A DNA stretch of 64,000 nt from Sinonovacula constricta (lineage: Eukaryota; Mollusca; Bivalvia; Cardiida; Solecurtidae), in assembly GCA_007844125.1 (NCBI GenBank), contig CM017563.1, positions 25,946,694 to 26,010,693 of the forward strand. Reading direction: 5' to 3'. Positions 36,796-50,337 of the stretch are shown piece after piece. The notes beneath the pieces were generated by a model that did no database searches, was not told where the DNA came from, and saw only the letters and a program-made list of their open reading frames with translations. The position numbers were made by a program, and so were the translations under genes. The first letter of the stretch is position 1, and every line of letters begins with the position of its first letter.

Positions 36796-37796
36796 ACCAG
36801 GTTTTGTTTGTTGTAAAGATTCAATTTAAGATATTTACTCAATATATACACACATGCCTGAATTACACTCAACTACAACATAGAATTCACTGCATGTTAT
36901 AGAAATGTCTATGGGCGTCCGCTAAAGTAATTGTATACAGAAGTGGTTATAGAATAAACGCACTTTTTTTACACTTAGAGATTGACACAAGACAATAATT
37001 AAGTTAACGAGCAATGCTATGTAAAACAGATAACAGATTAAAGTAAATGAACGTTCTTTTTTTAGTTTGCGTTCATCATAAATACCAGACGGCAATTTCC
37101 TATCACAATATATACTGCATATATTTCCAAAGTGCTAAAAACCAGGTTTTACATGTCCCTTCAAACTTACACTGTTAATCTTGAATTCCAAAACAATGAT
37201 CGTTTTGAACTTACAAAGGACTCTTTGTGTAGAAAAACACACTCCCGGATTGGTGGAGTTTGTAAATCATTTGCAGCCATTTTAAGGGCATTCTGCTGTC
37301 ATTGGTTTTATCTGTAATCTCATGTAGTTGCATACTTTCTGTACCATAAAAAAAAGTTAACAAGAAACGTAACCATGCCACGAAACCAGGTTATCAACGA
37401 TTGAACAATTTAACACAAATTATTAAGTGGAAAATATTTTTTCTATTTCTAATAACAGTGACCTTGATCTTGTTCCGTCTGGCTTCAAATCCAATCCGAA
37501 GATATTTATGCAAGCTTGCTATATCAAAAGTTTCAGCAAGATTGGTTTATCCAAACTAAAGTTATTGATCGAAAACTCTCTGTTTGACGCCTTCCGAAGA
37601 CCGCCATACCCCAATCTAATTACCAGTATTTTCGTTGAAAACATTGTTAAATATGAAAACCTTTAAGTCGTTTCTGACGAAATTGAAATGTTCGCTTGTA
37701 AGCAAAAGTTTTTGAAAACCCTACAACAAATAGTTCACTTCTTGGTGCAGTGGTTCATACAATATTTACAATATTTTTTTTAGTATAGATAACTTG

Positions 37797-38055
37797 TCAA
37801 GTTGGGATGGGATGGGATGGGATTAGCCGGCATTTTTGCCGATACTGCGCATCGACATTTCTATTATTATAGCACGAGCACTTATGAGGTGCCCAGGGAC
37901 TGAACCCGACCGGTCCATTATACTGACACCGACGAGTCAGGCGTAATGCTGTCCCCTCAGCCCCGAGCGTTAGGAGGGAAGCCACTACTACCAACTTTAA
38001 AGTCTATGGTTTGACCCGGCCGGGGTTCGAACTCACGACCTCCCGATCCGCAAGC
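37797..38055 (-). mobile_element. tRNA-derived SINE, family A-related subfamily
   Basis: Minus-oriented. On its own strand it has the head 'gatcgggaggtcgtgagttcgaaccccgg' with an intact B box (GAGTTCGAACCCC) and a body containing 'gtcggtgtcagtataatgg', which parallels 'tcggtgtcaggataatgtg' of family A. The rest of the body differs. It ends in a (CCCAT)n tail, seen here as 'gggatgggatgggatggg' at 37803-37820. A sister subfamily with a different 3' end. Confidence 0.75.
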
Positions 38056-38524
38056 CGACGCAAGTTGAGAGAGTAGTAACCGTTCTATAGAGGTTTGTAT
38101 ACAATTTGACAATCATTCTGTCCGTACACAAGATCTCTCGACAGTGTCAATATAATCTCACGGTATGCAATATTAAAGAATATCCACCAGACTAGGCTAC
38201 ACACTGCTATATAACAGTGACGGATTTTATGTCATTTATATGTAACTGATCAATGACCAATGACACTTATTCGATAGGTAAGGTAGTAACTTAATCCTTG
38301 TAAACAATGTGAATTCTATGCAAATGTTTGCGAATAAAAACTAACAAATAATACTCAAATGTTAACTAGATTGAAAGCAGGTATAACGCTTCGGGTTCTT
38401 TCAGCCTAAGGACAGCACATTCGTTTGAAAATACAGTATGTTTACATACAAATGGTTGATATTTTAACCCATTCTTAATTAAGACAAATGCAAACAGAAG
38501 TAAAACAGTGTCCAGGTCTCTGTA
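38056..38524. other. Unassigned stretch before the 45-bp array
   Basis: No coding or repeat signal. Confidence 0.4.
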
Positions 38525-40375
38525 AAAGTTTCTCACATTAGTAAACAGGCCAAATCACAAGTCTGTCATTTAAGGACCTACCGGATGTAAACAGGCCAAA
38601 TCACAATCTTGTCATTGAGGACCTACCGGATGTAAACGCGCAGAACCACAACTTTGTCATTTCAGACCTATCGGAAGAAGACACGCCATATCGCGTGTCT
38701 GTCATTGCGGACCTATCTGAAGTAATTACATCAAATCACTAGTCTGTCATTGCGGACCTATCAGAAGTAAATAAGCCAAATCACTAGTATGTCACTGCGG
38801 ACCTATCGGAAGTAATTACATCAAATCACTAGTCTGTCATTGCGGACCTATCGGGAGTAATTACATCAAATCACTATTCTGTCATTGCGGACCTATCGGG
38901 AGTTAATATACCAAATCACTAGTCTGTCATTGCGGACATATCTGAAGTAAATACGTCAAATCACTAGTCTGTCTGTGCGGGCCTATCTGAAGTAAACCCG
39001 CAAAATCACAAGTCTGTCATTGCGGACCTATCGGAAGTAAATATACCAAATCACTAGTCTGTCATTGCGGACCTATCTGAAGTAAATACACCAAATCACT
39101 AGTCTGTCATTGCGGACCTATCTGAAGTAAACATACCAAATCACTAGTCTGTCATTGCGGGCCTATCTGAAGTAAATACACCAAATCACTAGTCTGTCAT
39201 TGCGGACCTATCTGAAGTAAATACACCAAATCACTAGTCTGTCATTGCGGACCTATCTGAAGTAAATATACCAAATCACTAGTCTGTCACTGCGGACCTA
39301 TCTGAAGTAAATATGCCAAATCACTAGTCTGTCATTGCGGACCTATCTGAAGTAAATACACCAAATCACTAGTCTGTCATTGCGGACCTATCTGAAGTAA
39401 ATATGCCAAATCACTAGTCTGTCATTGCGGACCTATCTGAAGTAAATATGCCAAATCACTAGTCTGTCACTGCGGACCTATCTGAAGTAAATACACCAAA
39501 TCACTAGTCTGTCACTGCGGACCTAACGGAAGTCAATATGCCAAATCACTAGTCTATCATTGCGGACCAATCTGAAGTAAATATACCAAACCACTAGTCT
39601 GTCATTGCGGACCTATCTGAAGTAAATATACCAAATCACTAGTCTGTCACTGCGGACCTATCTGAAGTAAATACACCAAATCACTAGTCTGTCACTGCGG
39701 ACCTATCTGAAGTAAATACACCAAATCACTAGTCTGTCACTGCGGACCTAACGGAAGTCAATATGCCAAATCACTAGTCTATCATTGCGGACCAATCTGA
39801 AGTAAATATACCAAACCACTAGTCTGTCATTGCGGACCTATCTGAAGTAAATATACCAAACCACTAGTCTGTCATTGCGGACCTATCTGAAGTAAATATG
39901 CCAAATTACTAATCTGTCACTGCGGACCTATCTGAAGTCAATATGCCAAATCACTAGTCTATCATTGCGGACCAATCTGAAGTAAATATACCAAATCACT
40001 AGTCTGTCACTGCGGACCTATCTGAAGTAAACATACCAAATTACTAATCTGTCACTGCGGACCTATCTGAAGTCAATATGCCAAATCACTAGTCTATCAT
40101 TGCGGACCAATCTGAAGTAAATATACCAAACCACTAGTCTGTCACTGCGGACCTAACGGAAGTAAATATGCCAAATCACTAGTCTGTCATTGCGGGCCTA
40201 TTTGAAGAAAATAATTAAAATCAGAGGTTTATCATTGCGGATATATCGGAATTAAACACGCCAAATCACTAGTCTGTCATTGCTGGCCTATATGAAGTAA
40301 ATATGTCAAATCACAAGTCTGTCATTGTGGATATATCGGAATTAAAGACGCCCAATCGCTAGTCTGACATTTCAA
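38525..40375. repeat. 1.85-kb minisatellite of 45-bp units
   Basis: About 41 units of AGTCTGTCATTGCGGACCTA plus TCTGAAGTAAATACACCAAATCACT. Units are most alike in the middle (about 39060-39500) and degrade toward both ends. A marker variant (CTATCATTGCGGACCAATC) recurs at about 39553, 39778, 39958 and 40093, spaced 225, 180 and 135 bp, i.e. five, four and three units. 45 is a multiple of three but stops break every frame, so no long ORF arises. Confidence 0.94.
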
Positions 40376-42225
40376 TTTGATAATGTTGCAAACTTTCGGT
40401 ATAATACAAAAGAAAATTCATTTATCTATTTATTTATCTATTTTATACTTTTACTTTTTATCTAATCATCTATTTTATTTTGTTTTTTGAAAAAAAGTCA
40501 GTTTGCCCCATTTCCGATTGAGTCGATTTAATACTGCATGAATAGGCGTGTGAAATCTGGCTTGGTTATTAAGTGTCTGGAATGTAAACGGCTCTGTCCT
40601 AATTCTTTTACCGGATATGCACGATTATCACTGATATTCTTAAACAAATCGATCTTATCTCCAATGCATGGATTAGAAAGGTATCATGTAAATAGATTAT
40701 ACTGCATGTTGAGCTGCATTTATAGCTGCAGTACACATGTGTACTCTGAATACACAATGTGGGCTGTGTAATTTTAATGAAAACCTTATTATTTATTATA
40801 TTATAAATGCGTGATAAATTACCTATGTAATTTTTATTTATTGCTTTTTAAAGACGATATCGGTAAACTTTAACTATGAATTCATTTTGCTTGTATTTGT
40901 TTATACAAAAGTAGATCTACTTCTCTTAAAACACAATGTAGCATTTATGAATTTGACAGTATGTTTAAACTAAACAAAATATTATTATTTCAATCCATCA
41001 GGTGAAAGGCGTTTGCTGCTTGCATACATGTGAGTATCATTTGCATGAACAGGTAATTTCTATATTAATTTCGATTGCATTTGCTTGGAAAGACTGCGTA
41101 TTGGATACATATATACACAATGAATAGTGTTTGCCTGTTTTATTTCTTTTAGATAAATATAATGTAGAAAAAGCCCAGTCCATTTCTATTACATTCTTGA
41201 TTCGTATTATAATACTAGAGTCTATAAGATATATTACTTTAAACATGTTAGAGAACAATTATATTTGCCAGTCTTTTTATCCATCTCCAAAATACACCAC
41301 AGTTGTCATTTACAACGTTGAGTCCTTTTGTCGTTTGGCTGTATACTTACAGACATTGTACAGTTTGGCAGTTGTACTCTACACGACATACATACGCGTG
41401 TTTGCCGACAGATCAATCTAAATGGATCCTAGTCAGAAACTTGAGATCCCCTATGACGTTAAACTGTAATTTCGGTAATCAAGATAAAGTCTAGATAAGC
41501 CGACGGTATCTGAAGTTCGTTTACTCAGCTCTCAACCAGCGACTGTGGAAAAGTATGTGGACACAACATACAGGTGTTAACATGTAAACTATTGGAAAAC
41601 ATACACTCCAGTACAATTATACTATTGTAGTATGTACATGTATCCTTTGTTACAACAATTATAGAGTGTCGACAATTTTCACAAAAGTAACCAAAAAAGC
41701 TTTACATACCTGCAGTCGGTGACATGTTTAAGTCCGTTTGTTATTTCTACACTGGGTCCATTGACAGAAAGCGACAGGTTCCAAGTCAATACACTTGTAG
41801 CGTTTCAACAAAGCTAATCGCGTTGTTAAGGTCCGTTCGCGGGTATTTACAACTTGTGGTCGATTTTTGGGAGAGTGGCGATTACATATTATCTCCCTTG
41901 TGTAAAATATTGGGTGAAACGTTATCTCCCTTTGGTTTGAGGCCGTTTCCATGCGAAATGTAGTCGCATACAGGATTCATTCTTCTATCTTACTTGTCCT
42001 TGTTGTTCATTAAAGTAGACTTTATTCTATTTTCCTTTGCCTCTGTTGTAAGGGGGAGAATGGGGGTGGGGGTGCACTTGTGTTTTACTTTGTTTATTTT
42101 TGTTAGAAATTTAAGAATATTTTGATATAAGTTTTAAATGTAAATTAAGTGTAAATAAATTAAAATGTAGACTACATTTTGGCGTCTCATTTATCTTCTT
42201 ATGATGATCGGACACTAGTTACCCC
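40376..42225. other. Unassigned stretch
   Basis: Several 60-95 codon frames (for example 41131-41421 plus) but none with recognisable or conserved-looking content. Confidence 0.45.
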
Positions 42226-42229
42226 TCAG

Positions 42230-42760
42230 TATAAGTCCTCCAGATATATTTATTCACAGTCAGCCACTTGCTGGCATCAGCATGACGGGGGCTTTCGTTG
42301 CTGCCGAGGCTTGTTCACCTGGCCGCACAAATGAGACATGGTTGGGTCCGTCTTTGGTCTTTTGCTTCTTTTTCCGCTCTCTTTTCCCAAGCGTGTCATT
42401 TAGTACTCTAAGAAATTAATCGTGCCACGACCTGTAGCGTCGTCTTTCTTGCACGATGACCGAACGTGTTCTACTACGGTACTCCAGGCTTGTCCACAAG
42501 ATCCAGTCTGTGTAAGTTGGTCGGGTATGGTAACAGGTAATGTGCACTGAGTAGACGCTGCAGTCGGAGATGTTCATACCTCCGGATCTCCGTCCAGGTC
42601 AGCTTACCTTCTGGAAGGGTTTGCCTTAACAAGCCCCATGATGTCCAGCTGTTTCGCTCTGGCCTTTTCTGGTTTCTTCTGCAAACCTGATCTTCGATCT
42701 CTCTCTCTGTGCATCCGCCTCCTCTCGGCGGGGCTAACTGACTTGTTCGGGTCGTCATTC
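42230..42760 (-). mobile_element. Retrotransposon ORF fragment (non-LTR-like), middle part
   Basis: The minus-strand frame 42758-42474 reads GKLTWTEIRRYEHLRLQRLL, then SAHYLLPYPTNLHRLDL. This matches the pattern (LTWxxIWxxEPLRLxFLIRxxYDVLPSPxNL) that I know from reverse-transcriptase-linked ORFs widespread in mollusc genomes. Downstream, in shifted frames (to ~42230), text such as FVRPGEQASAATK continues the same protein, so the copy is frameshifted and dead. No catalytic RT motif is in this piece. Confidence 0.62.
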
Positions 42761-43130
42761 TTACATTGATGAGTTACGCAAATCTATTGTAAGTAATAAA
42801 CAAAGTTTGAGGAAGGCCTACAGTTTTACAAAGTAAATTAACGTTGAAGTAGTATGGGCAAGCTTTATGAAGGGGATTATTATGTACGCTTTTAGTTAGT
42901 AACGGAATTAATGTATTTATAAGATAAAATATTACTAGTTTAGCGTAAGTAAATATAAACTATTCCCATTCCTCGATTCAGTCATTTTTTGTAAACCATG
43001 TACAATCAACAAAGCCTCATCCGGACCGCATTTCACTTGTATGCCTGTTTTTGTGCTAAGGTAACGTTAAAGTATGCTGGTCTTCCTGAATTATAAAAGC
43101 AGGAGGAATGGGGGACGTCAGTTTTGCAAT

Positions 43131-43224
43131 GTTGTGATTGGAGCGAGGGGTTTCCCATCGTGAAGACTACTTCAGATGTTGTGCTTGGAGCGAGGGGTTT
43201 CCCATCGTGAAGACTACTTCAGAT
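43131..43224. repeat. 47-bp tandem duplication
   Basis: Two adjacent copies beginning GTTGTG[AC]TTGGAGCGAGG and ending CTACTTCAGAT differ at a single base (A/C). Confidence 0.92.
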
Positions 43225-43309
43225 GATTCTCAGAAATAAGAGAAGAATAGCTATCAAGCGGCTGGCAGAAGTAGCAGAGCAAGCCTCGTGCTGGATGTTG
43301 TGTCGTTGA
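43131..43309 (+). mobile_element. Retrotransposon ORF fragment, C-terminal part, opposite strand
   Basis: The plus-strand frame ending at TGA 43307-43309 reads GARGFPS, an in-frame TGA, RLLQM, then RNKRRIAIKRLAEVAEQASCWMLCR. This fits the C-terminal pattern (GCRGFxxxSxxxLLxxLG...RRxAIRxLxEAAExASxWLW) of the same ORF family as 42230-42760. A 47-bp tandem duplication (43131-43177 and 43178-43224) lies in it. The piece is inverted relative to its neighbour. Confidence 0.5.
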
Positions 43310-44587
43310 GATGAGCCCAACTGAAGACTTGACAAAAATGAGTGATCCTTCTTACTGCCGACCCCGCCAACCGGAAAAAGTGGTGGCAAATAGATAGAAA
43401 CGTTTCATGGCGGTAGGAGTCTACCTACTGACGCCCGTTTCATTCTCCAGTTATACTGAAGACGCAGTGAGGAAGAACCAAACGCTGCGTTATCTATAAA
43501 GTAATATCAAAAGATATCCATCGCTTTATTAATTTCAATTTTAAATGAAACATAACTCGTTGTTGGCTGTTGAAATAATTTATTTCAGTTGTCTCCCCTA
43601 TCAGTTAACTTGTCACTATTTGTCGAGGCCTACTTTTGAGTGAACTTCGCGTTCATTTTTTGATTTTGTTTATATTACCATTAAGCGCATTATGATTTTA
43701 ATGAATCCTTATTTTCGATGTGTCGTTTGTAAATCTTTTTAAAGCACAGCTATCATACTCTAATATAAATACATGCTATGTTTCAACATTATCAAGTAAT
43801 GAGCTGCTGTGTATTTTTCTCTTTAAAAAGAATAATGTTCAACATTAAGATGTTGATGCAATTATGTTGGTCTCAATAATATGGTATCAATATCAAGGCT
43901 AGCAGATTTATAAAACATGTAACATTGATTGTTGTTATCGGAACCGTCATACAATACAGCAAGCGACTCGAGTTATTTTATTTATCATTAAAATAAACAA
44001 AGAGCCCAAAAATTGGGTTATTGCGTATTAATATTGGCTCATAAGTTTCTGGGAATTATGCATAAGTTCTGCATAAACTCATACTTTAGACTAAGTTAAA
44101 ACGATTTTGAACACCACCTACATTGTAAAACAGTATAAACTGCGAAAAAAGCAACATTCCAATTTTCATTCTTTCCAACTCTATAAATAAGCACGATGGT
44201 GAACTCAAATAAAAATAGACATCGGCGTCAGCTCAGACTACCCGGATGACGATATGACGTGGCCTCAAAAAAAAGTTGTCACGTGGTTTTTTTAGTTTAA
44301 AAAATAGCGGTCTCTGCAGCGTGGCTCAGATAGGCAATACCAGTTTGTAATGATGGATGGGTATTTATGCTTCACTGTTCACACAGATCTTGCAGAACAT
44401 ATTCAAGTTACAGTGACTTTTTAGTTATGTGAGAAAAAATATTTTGACCAAACTGTCTGATAACACTTTTATAATTACACCGATTTGGAAATACATCTAC
44501 AATTAACTTAGACTGTGAATGGTATATTTATTTATTTTCATTAAAAATGTGCAAAACAGCGTTGAATGTGCTTTTCAAGAGAATACA
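43310..44587. other. Unassigned stretch, first part probably retroelement 3' sequence
   Basis: 43310-43480 carries 'gccgaccccgccaaccgg...ggcggtaggagtc', GC-richer than its surroundings and likely the 3' untranslated part of the retroelement. The rest is featureless. Confidence 0.35.
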
Positions 44588-44632
<45 letters not shown>

Positions 44633-44728
44633 ATGATGATGATGATGATGATGATGATTATGATGATGATGGTTATTATTATTATTATTATTATTATCAT
44701 TATTATTATCATTATTAATATTATTATT
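44588..44728. repeat. Compound trinucleotide microsatellite (GAT)n-(ATT)n
   Basis: About 27 GAT triplets with three GAT to TAT interruptions pass into ATT triplets. It creates poly-Met/poly-Ile frames on the plus strand and poly-Ile on the minus strand, which are not genes. Confidence 0.95.
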
Positions 44729-47555
44729 TCAGTGGACATTGTTTCCTCATATGTTTCAATTAAAATGACGTTATTTTTAATCGGTCTGGCCACAGTAAGT
44801 CTAAACACGTACATTGCGCTCACAAACAGGCGACTGCCGGACTCGTGTCATGTTGCGTCATTAAATCGGAACTCCTGAATATTCAGTTGTTTCCGTAAAC
44901 GTGTTTAACGGTTTGCAAACTGTTTAAAAAACCAAGATTTCCTAACAATCTCCGAGATTTTGCGTTGACATTGTCGAAAACTGAGTACCAGTTCCGTGTT
45001 GCCATGGTATATGTACATACTTTATATTTAAAAATAAATAAATTATTGCGCTACTATCGAGCCCGTTAATGGACTTTTTTTTATAACTGGGGCGTTCACA
45101 TGAAGTTCATTACGTTCTGATAGCCATAAATAATTTCCGCATCAGTTAAGATCCCATATCTTGGCAGCCATCTTTGATGGCAACTTCAATGGATTTTTAG
45201 ATGAATTGTACAGAAGCATTAATTTTATTTTTTGTAATTTCTCCATTTGAGGTCCAAAACTTAAAAGCTATACACCATTGGAAAGCTCTTGAAATTCATA
45301 ATTTTAGAATGCAATATTTTTTAAAGTAGAAAACTGCACAAAGAACTAATACACATAAATAAAATTATTGGCTCATCCTTAAACAAAATGAACAGTGTAA
45401 CTACTCTAGTTTAACTGAGATTGGTTATATTAAGTCAAAATTTGCACGTGTTCACACAAACGTACATTTTATCAACTGCGTACAAGTCTTTTATAAGGTT
45501 TCGGCCAGGCAATGTAAGTTTCGTTGTATCAGAGGTTGTTTTGGCGCACTGTTTCACAACACATGTGAAAATACCCACGTACATTCGTACCGACAGTGTA
45601 ATATTTAGTCTTTGTTGACGTTATATTAGTTTACGGGTTAGCCTATTGTTCCATTGAGGGGTGCATGCTATATTTATGTTGACCTATTTAGGATTTCCAC
45701 TCAAAGCAAATTTAGTTGCAAAATATTGAATTAAGTGTTAACATAAAACAAACAATCTGAAATATCACAAGGGTCACATTTGTAAATATTCTTTCACTGT
45801 ATGTTAATGTTATAAAAAGAATGTCTAATGGCGATATGAGGCTGTCCGACCTATTAAATGGGGCACCACATGTAGGGTAAATGCGTAATACATTTTATTC
45901 AATAAGGTTCCCTTTTTATTAATTAATATCTTTACAAAAGGTGGGAATTTAATGTTAAGATATGAAAAGTGGTTTGGTCGTCCCCTTCTTCCATCGCTTT
46001 TCAGACTAGTGTGTAGTTTTCATAATCACTAAGATTTTTTTTGACGTCACCCCCAGAAGACTCCAAAGCAAACAGGGGTATTCCTACGCGTATAAAATTC
46101 GCTTATAGTCTTAATAAGCTGCTTTGAACTAATTTATCATTATTTAGCGTTATATTGCACCTAAAGCACAAATCTGTATTCAATTATTGTGTTGACCGGT
46201 AATTGTTTCGTAATGTGTACACATCGAACAAAAAAGTAGTTCCAGAGGCAAATCCGCCATTCCACTACGCGACAAGAATCGGTAAAGACACGGGAGGCAT
46301 CTCTGTTATGAACTTGATCGTATATGAATGGACTAACGAAATTGAAAGAAAATAAATGTGCCGTAAAAAGATCTTTTTTGATGGAATAAAACTACTGTAT
46401 GATTTTAGTGCGTAGATAGAAAAAGACGGATCAAAATGAAGTGAATACACAGACCCGGCATCTTGACCCTTTGTGAACGTTGGTGGATTTTTTAAATTTC
46501 TAATTGCTTCAGTGGATTACTGTTGGTTGTATTTCCTTGAAGAACACGGGAAATAAAATAAAGGTTAGTATGCGGTTTGCTCGTTTCATTGCTCACAATC
46601 ACTTGTCATTTATTTTGATTGAGGGCTTAGGTTAGATGAACCCTTCCACATATTGAGGATCAATGGGATTCTAAATATAGCTTCCGTCATTTGGTAAGAA
46701 CATTACCTATTTTAGTGTAATTCCATGGATAAACCATGTCAGTTTATAAATTTTCAAAACAGAACGAACGATGCACTGCCAATTGTAAAGCCAAATAGTG
46801 TATTATCATTTGAAAAACATACCAATCTTTCGCAATTTCGTGTATAGTCTTTTTCAATCTTTTCATTGTGTCCGTATTAATGTTATAGTCTGTTCCAAAG
46901 AATTGCCATGTACATTTACTGCATTGTATTCAAAGCTGTTGCCTTACAACAGCATAAATAAATACTGCTTATTGACAGCTGGATATGAGATAAGATAAAT
47001 AAATGCATATAGGTGTAAGGATCAATACATTTCACATAGAACTGACATAGCTTTTCCATCTTACTGTTAGTTTCTTCACTTGTTTCACTTAACATTAGGC
47101 CCTATGAGGAAAAGGTGACAAATCATTTCACTATAATAAACACTATATTGCAAGTCAAGTTAAAAACAAAATAGTAGCTAGATGCATTAATTTAATTGGT
47201 AGTTTTATATATCTGTCTCATTTAATGGCTTGAATGCCCATTGGCAGGTGCAAGTTACAAAGTCTTCCATTTCATTAGTTTGGCGCCTTATGACCTATCA
47301 AGACTTGGTGTGTCATAAAACCAAAATTTTAAACATTTTGTTAGCACAAGATTTTGTTGAAATGCAAGTTTTTTTTAACCATATCTATGCTTAGAATTGG
47401 ATGAGGTTTCCTTGTTGGAAGTCTGTCCATAATTTCTGTTTACACACATGCTTTAGTCAAAATAACATGAATTTTAAACAGTATGTAAATTGTTAGACAG
47501 TACAAAATAACTGCTTCTAATTATAAGCAGGGTGTTATGCTCCACGTTACACATA
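44729..47555. other. Unassigned stretch
   Basis: No gene or tandem repeat recognised; frames are at most ~66 codons. Confidence 0.45.
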
Positions 47556-47559
47556 TATC

Positions 47560-47880
47560 TAGGACTGGATCTGGTAGCGCAGTCAATACAGCACTGGCTT
47601 CTGGTACGGGATGCCCCGGGTTTGATCCTGGGATGTGACATACCAAAGTCTTTAAAAATGGTAGTGGTATAGCTCCCTGGATAACACTTGAGCAAATATA
47701 AGGGTAGTTCCATGACTGGTTTGCCCGGTGGCAGGATAATATGACAGGGTGTGGTATCATGCCAGGTGTTCTCAGCATGCTATACATGGTGAAGGCAGCA
47801 CTATATCTGCTTCAAGTGTACACTGTCTCCTGATTACTGAATTACTGTTGGTGGGACAATAAACCCAATAAACATAAACA
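47560..47880 (+). mobile_element. tRNA-derived SINE, family A copy 4
   Basis: Nearly full length. A box TGGTAGCGCAG, B box GGGTTTGATCCTG, then 'acataccaaagtctttaaaaatggtagtggtatagctccc', the shared core 'gggtgtggtatcatgccaggtgttctcagcatgctatacatgg', 'ctgattactgaattactgttggtggga' and a tail of 'aataaacccaataaacataaac'. Confidence 0.87.
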
Positions 47881-48665
47881 GAGATGTACGACAATAATGA
47901 AAAGTATGTCGCAGGATCTTTTCAGGTAACAGTAATTAATATGGTTGTTTATGAAAAATAATATGGTCCTAAAAGTTGGATACCAACTTTAAATATTAGG
48001 TCAATGGAACCACATGATGGCAAAACAACTGTCATACTTCTTAGTCAATGTTAGCCAAAAGTTAACCCTGAACTTACTCTGCAGTGTTTCTGTAAATTCT
48101 GAATTAATGGGCGTCATTTTTGACTCACATCATGGGGTCATCCAGAAAATGTAAGGGTTACACTATCAACAAAGGCCTATATCATTATATTAAAGTTAGA
48201 AACATGTTTTATTTATGTTCTTATGTTTTCAAAAGTTATCATTTGACTTATTAACACAGTTTTTTTTGTATCAGTCCGAAAACAAGCAAACACTTTTTTA
48301 ACATGGCAGTTTTAGTTAAGTCTGAACAAAACAATATGGTCTTTTGACTGCATCTGAGAGTAATTTATTTTGTAAAATATGCAAGAAACTCATCTCGATT
48401 TCACTGGCTTTGTTGTAATTAAACTCTATTTTTTGGCACTCAAAACAAGATACTACCAGAGACAGAGCAGCATATAATTTTGATCTTGATCAGATGGCTG
48501 TCTTAAGATTAAATAAATAGATTCCTGGATTTGCTATGGGTTAGTATCACGGCAAATAAATTGGTTTAGTATCCAACACAATAACAGATCCATACATAAA
48601 GATGCATTATGACACACTTGTATTTAAGATTTTTTACCGTAAATGAACATTTCAGTAGTTACAGT
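47881..48665. other. Unassigned stretch between SINE copies
   Basis: Featureless AT-rich DNA. Confidence 0.4.
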
Positions 48666-48669
48666 AAAA

Positions 48670-48990
48670 TTGTATACTGGAGTTGGTAGAGCAATCTGTG
48701 GAGTGCAGACTCTAGGTACTTGTGGCCCCAGGTTCGATCCCAGGTTGTGTCATACAGAAGTCATTTAAATTTATAGTGGTAAACCTCCCTTGCTGTCGCT
48801 CAATATATAGGGATAATTCCTTCCACAACTTGTTGCCCTGGTGTCAAGATAATGTGACTGGGTGTGATGCCATGCCAGGTGTTCACAGCATGCAATACCT
48901 GCTGAAGGCAGCACTATATTTGCCCTGTCTCCAGATAACTGAAATAATGTTGGTGGGATGATGAACCCAATTAATAAAATTGTAACAATA
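48670..48990 (+). mobile_element. tRNA-derived SINE, family A copy 5
   Basis: A box TTGGTAGAGCAATC, B box AGGTTCGATCCCAG (intact), core 'gtgactgggtgtgatgccatgccaggtgttcacagcatgcaatac', with the 'gggatgatgaacccaattaataaa' tail. More diverged in the body than the copy at 47560. Confidence 0.85.
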
Positions 48991-50337
48991 AAGCTGTACT
49001 AGCACCAGCAAAAACTGTATACTATAGCTTGTCACTTGTAGAGAGTTAAAAAAAAGACCCTATGTGAAGACGTGAATGATTCATACGAGACCTAATGTTG
49101 GTAAAAAAAAGCAGTCATGTAAAAGCAATAATTTTGGCGGTAATGGGTTGATAAAGCTTTTTGTCAGTAAGAATCTGGACTGTTCCAAATGCAAGGCCTG
49201 GATAACTGCTGTCCATGCTCCAGGTATAGCTGCTGAAAGAGCATCTAGATAACTTTGCTGTATCGTAGCAAACCAACCTGGCAGCTAACTTGAGTAGCAA
49301 TTGAATATTCTACAGGGGACCCCACTATCTAGACAAAGAGTGTATTCTGAGCTTGTCTGATGACAGATGGCAGCTCATCTGATTCACCACTTGCAGGACC
49401 ATAGCATATATGTATTCTGTCAAAGATGAGCTGCTTATCTCATGCACTTTACATTACATCTCCCTATCAGAGGTCACATTCTTTTCAGATCATAGTAACT
49501 TCTGCTACCAAAATAATACAAATAGTGTCAATGGGCTTGGCAAAGAATAAAAATGAACAAGATTTTAATATTTTTGATATAGTTTTAAAAAGCCCAAACA
49601 ATTTGTTTCATTCTAACAATAAAGTAGAAGGAACATTATAATAAAATGTTTTGATTTTGTTACATTTATATTGCATGGATTACATTGACGCTGATATTGA
49701 TGATCACAAGCATGGTCTCCACTATGCTCTTGTGCTTTTTAAGATGGCAGTGGTTCCTGTAGCACAGTGAAATGTAACAAGTGTACGGAGTATGTAATCG
49801 GGAGTGGGTGAGTGGAGCAGTGGAGTTTGAAAAAAGGGACAGGCCTGCCTGGCCTGGGGCGTTTGATAAGGGGAAAACTTCTCTGCATTTTAGTAAAAAG
49901 GGGGGAAATGTGCATATTGTTTGTTATTGTGCATCTCTATTTTTCTTGTTTTTGAACTCCTCTACTAGATTATCACTGTCCAGGTCACTCAAGCTAGAAC
50001 TGTAGTCACTGATTCACATCAGTGCATCTAATTTCTGCATAATGGCAATAAAATATTAAATTTTATCAGAGGGAATTTTCATCTTTAGGTAAAAATCTAG
50101 GGGAAGGTGCCAGAAAACACCTCCTTCGATATATGGTAATATACCTCTGTAATAAGATGGCTTTTCTAAGACAAGACAGAATTGCACAGACTCATATAAG
50201 CATGTGTATTTACACGTTATTTATGTTAAAGCAGAAACAATGACGTACAACTACTAGGGCAATTCAAGTTAGTTGTAAGTAGCAGCTTATTGTATTGTTA
50301 GCTGAGTTGTAATGTGTGCTCTTTTGAAGGTGATCAG
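48991..50337. other. Upstream flank or 5' intron of TBL1XR1, no gene recognised
   Basis: No coding exon is clear. The likely acceptor just before the first coding exon implies at least one upstream untranslated exon, which I could not place. Confidence 0.4.

Noticed and set aside
38525..40375. CRISPR-like array
   Set aside because: Units are contiguous 45-bp repeats with no unique spacers, no cas genes, and the genome is eukaryotic.
44519..44878. 119-codon ORF with poly-Met and poly-Ile
   Set aside because: Produced by the GAT/ATT microsatellite.
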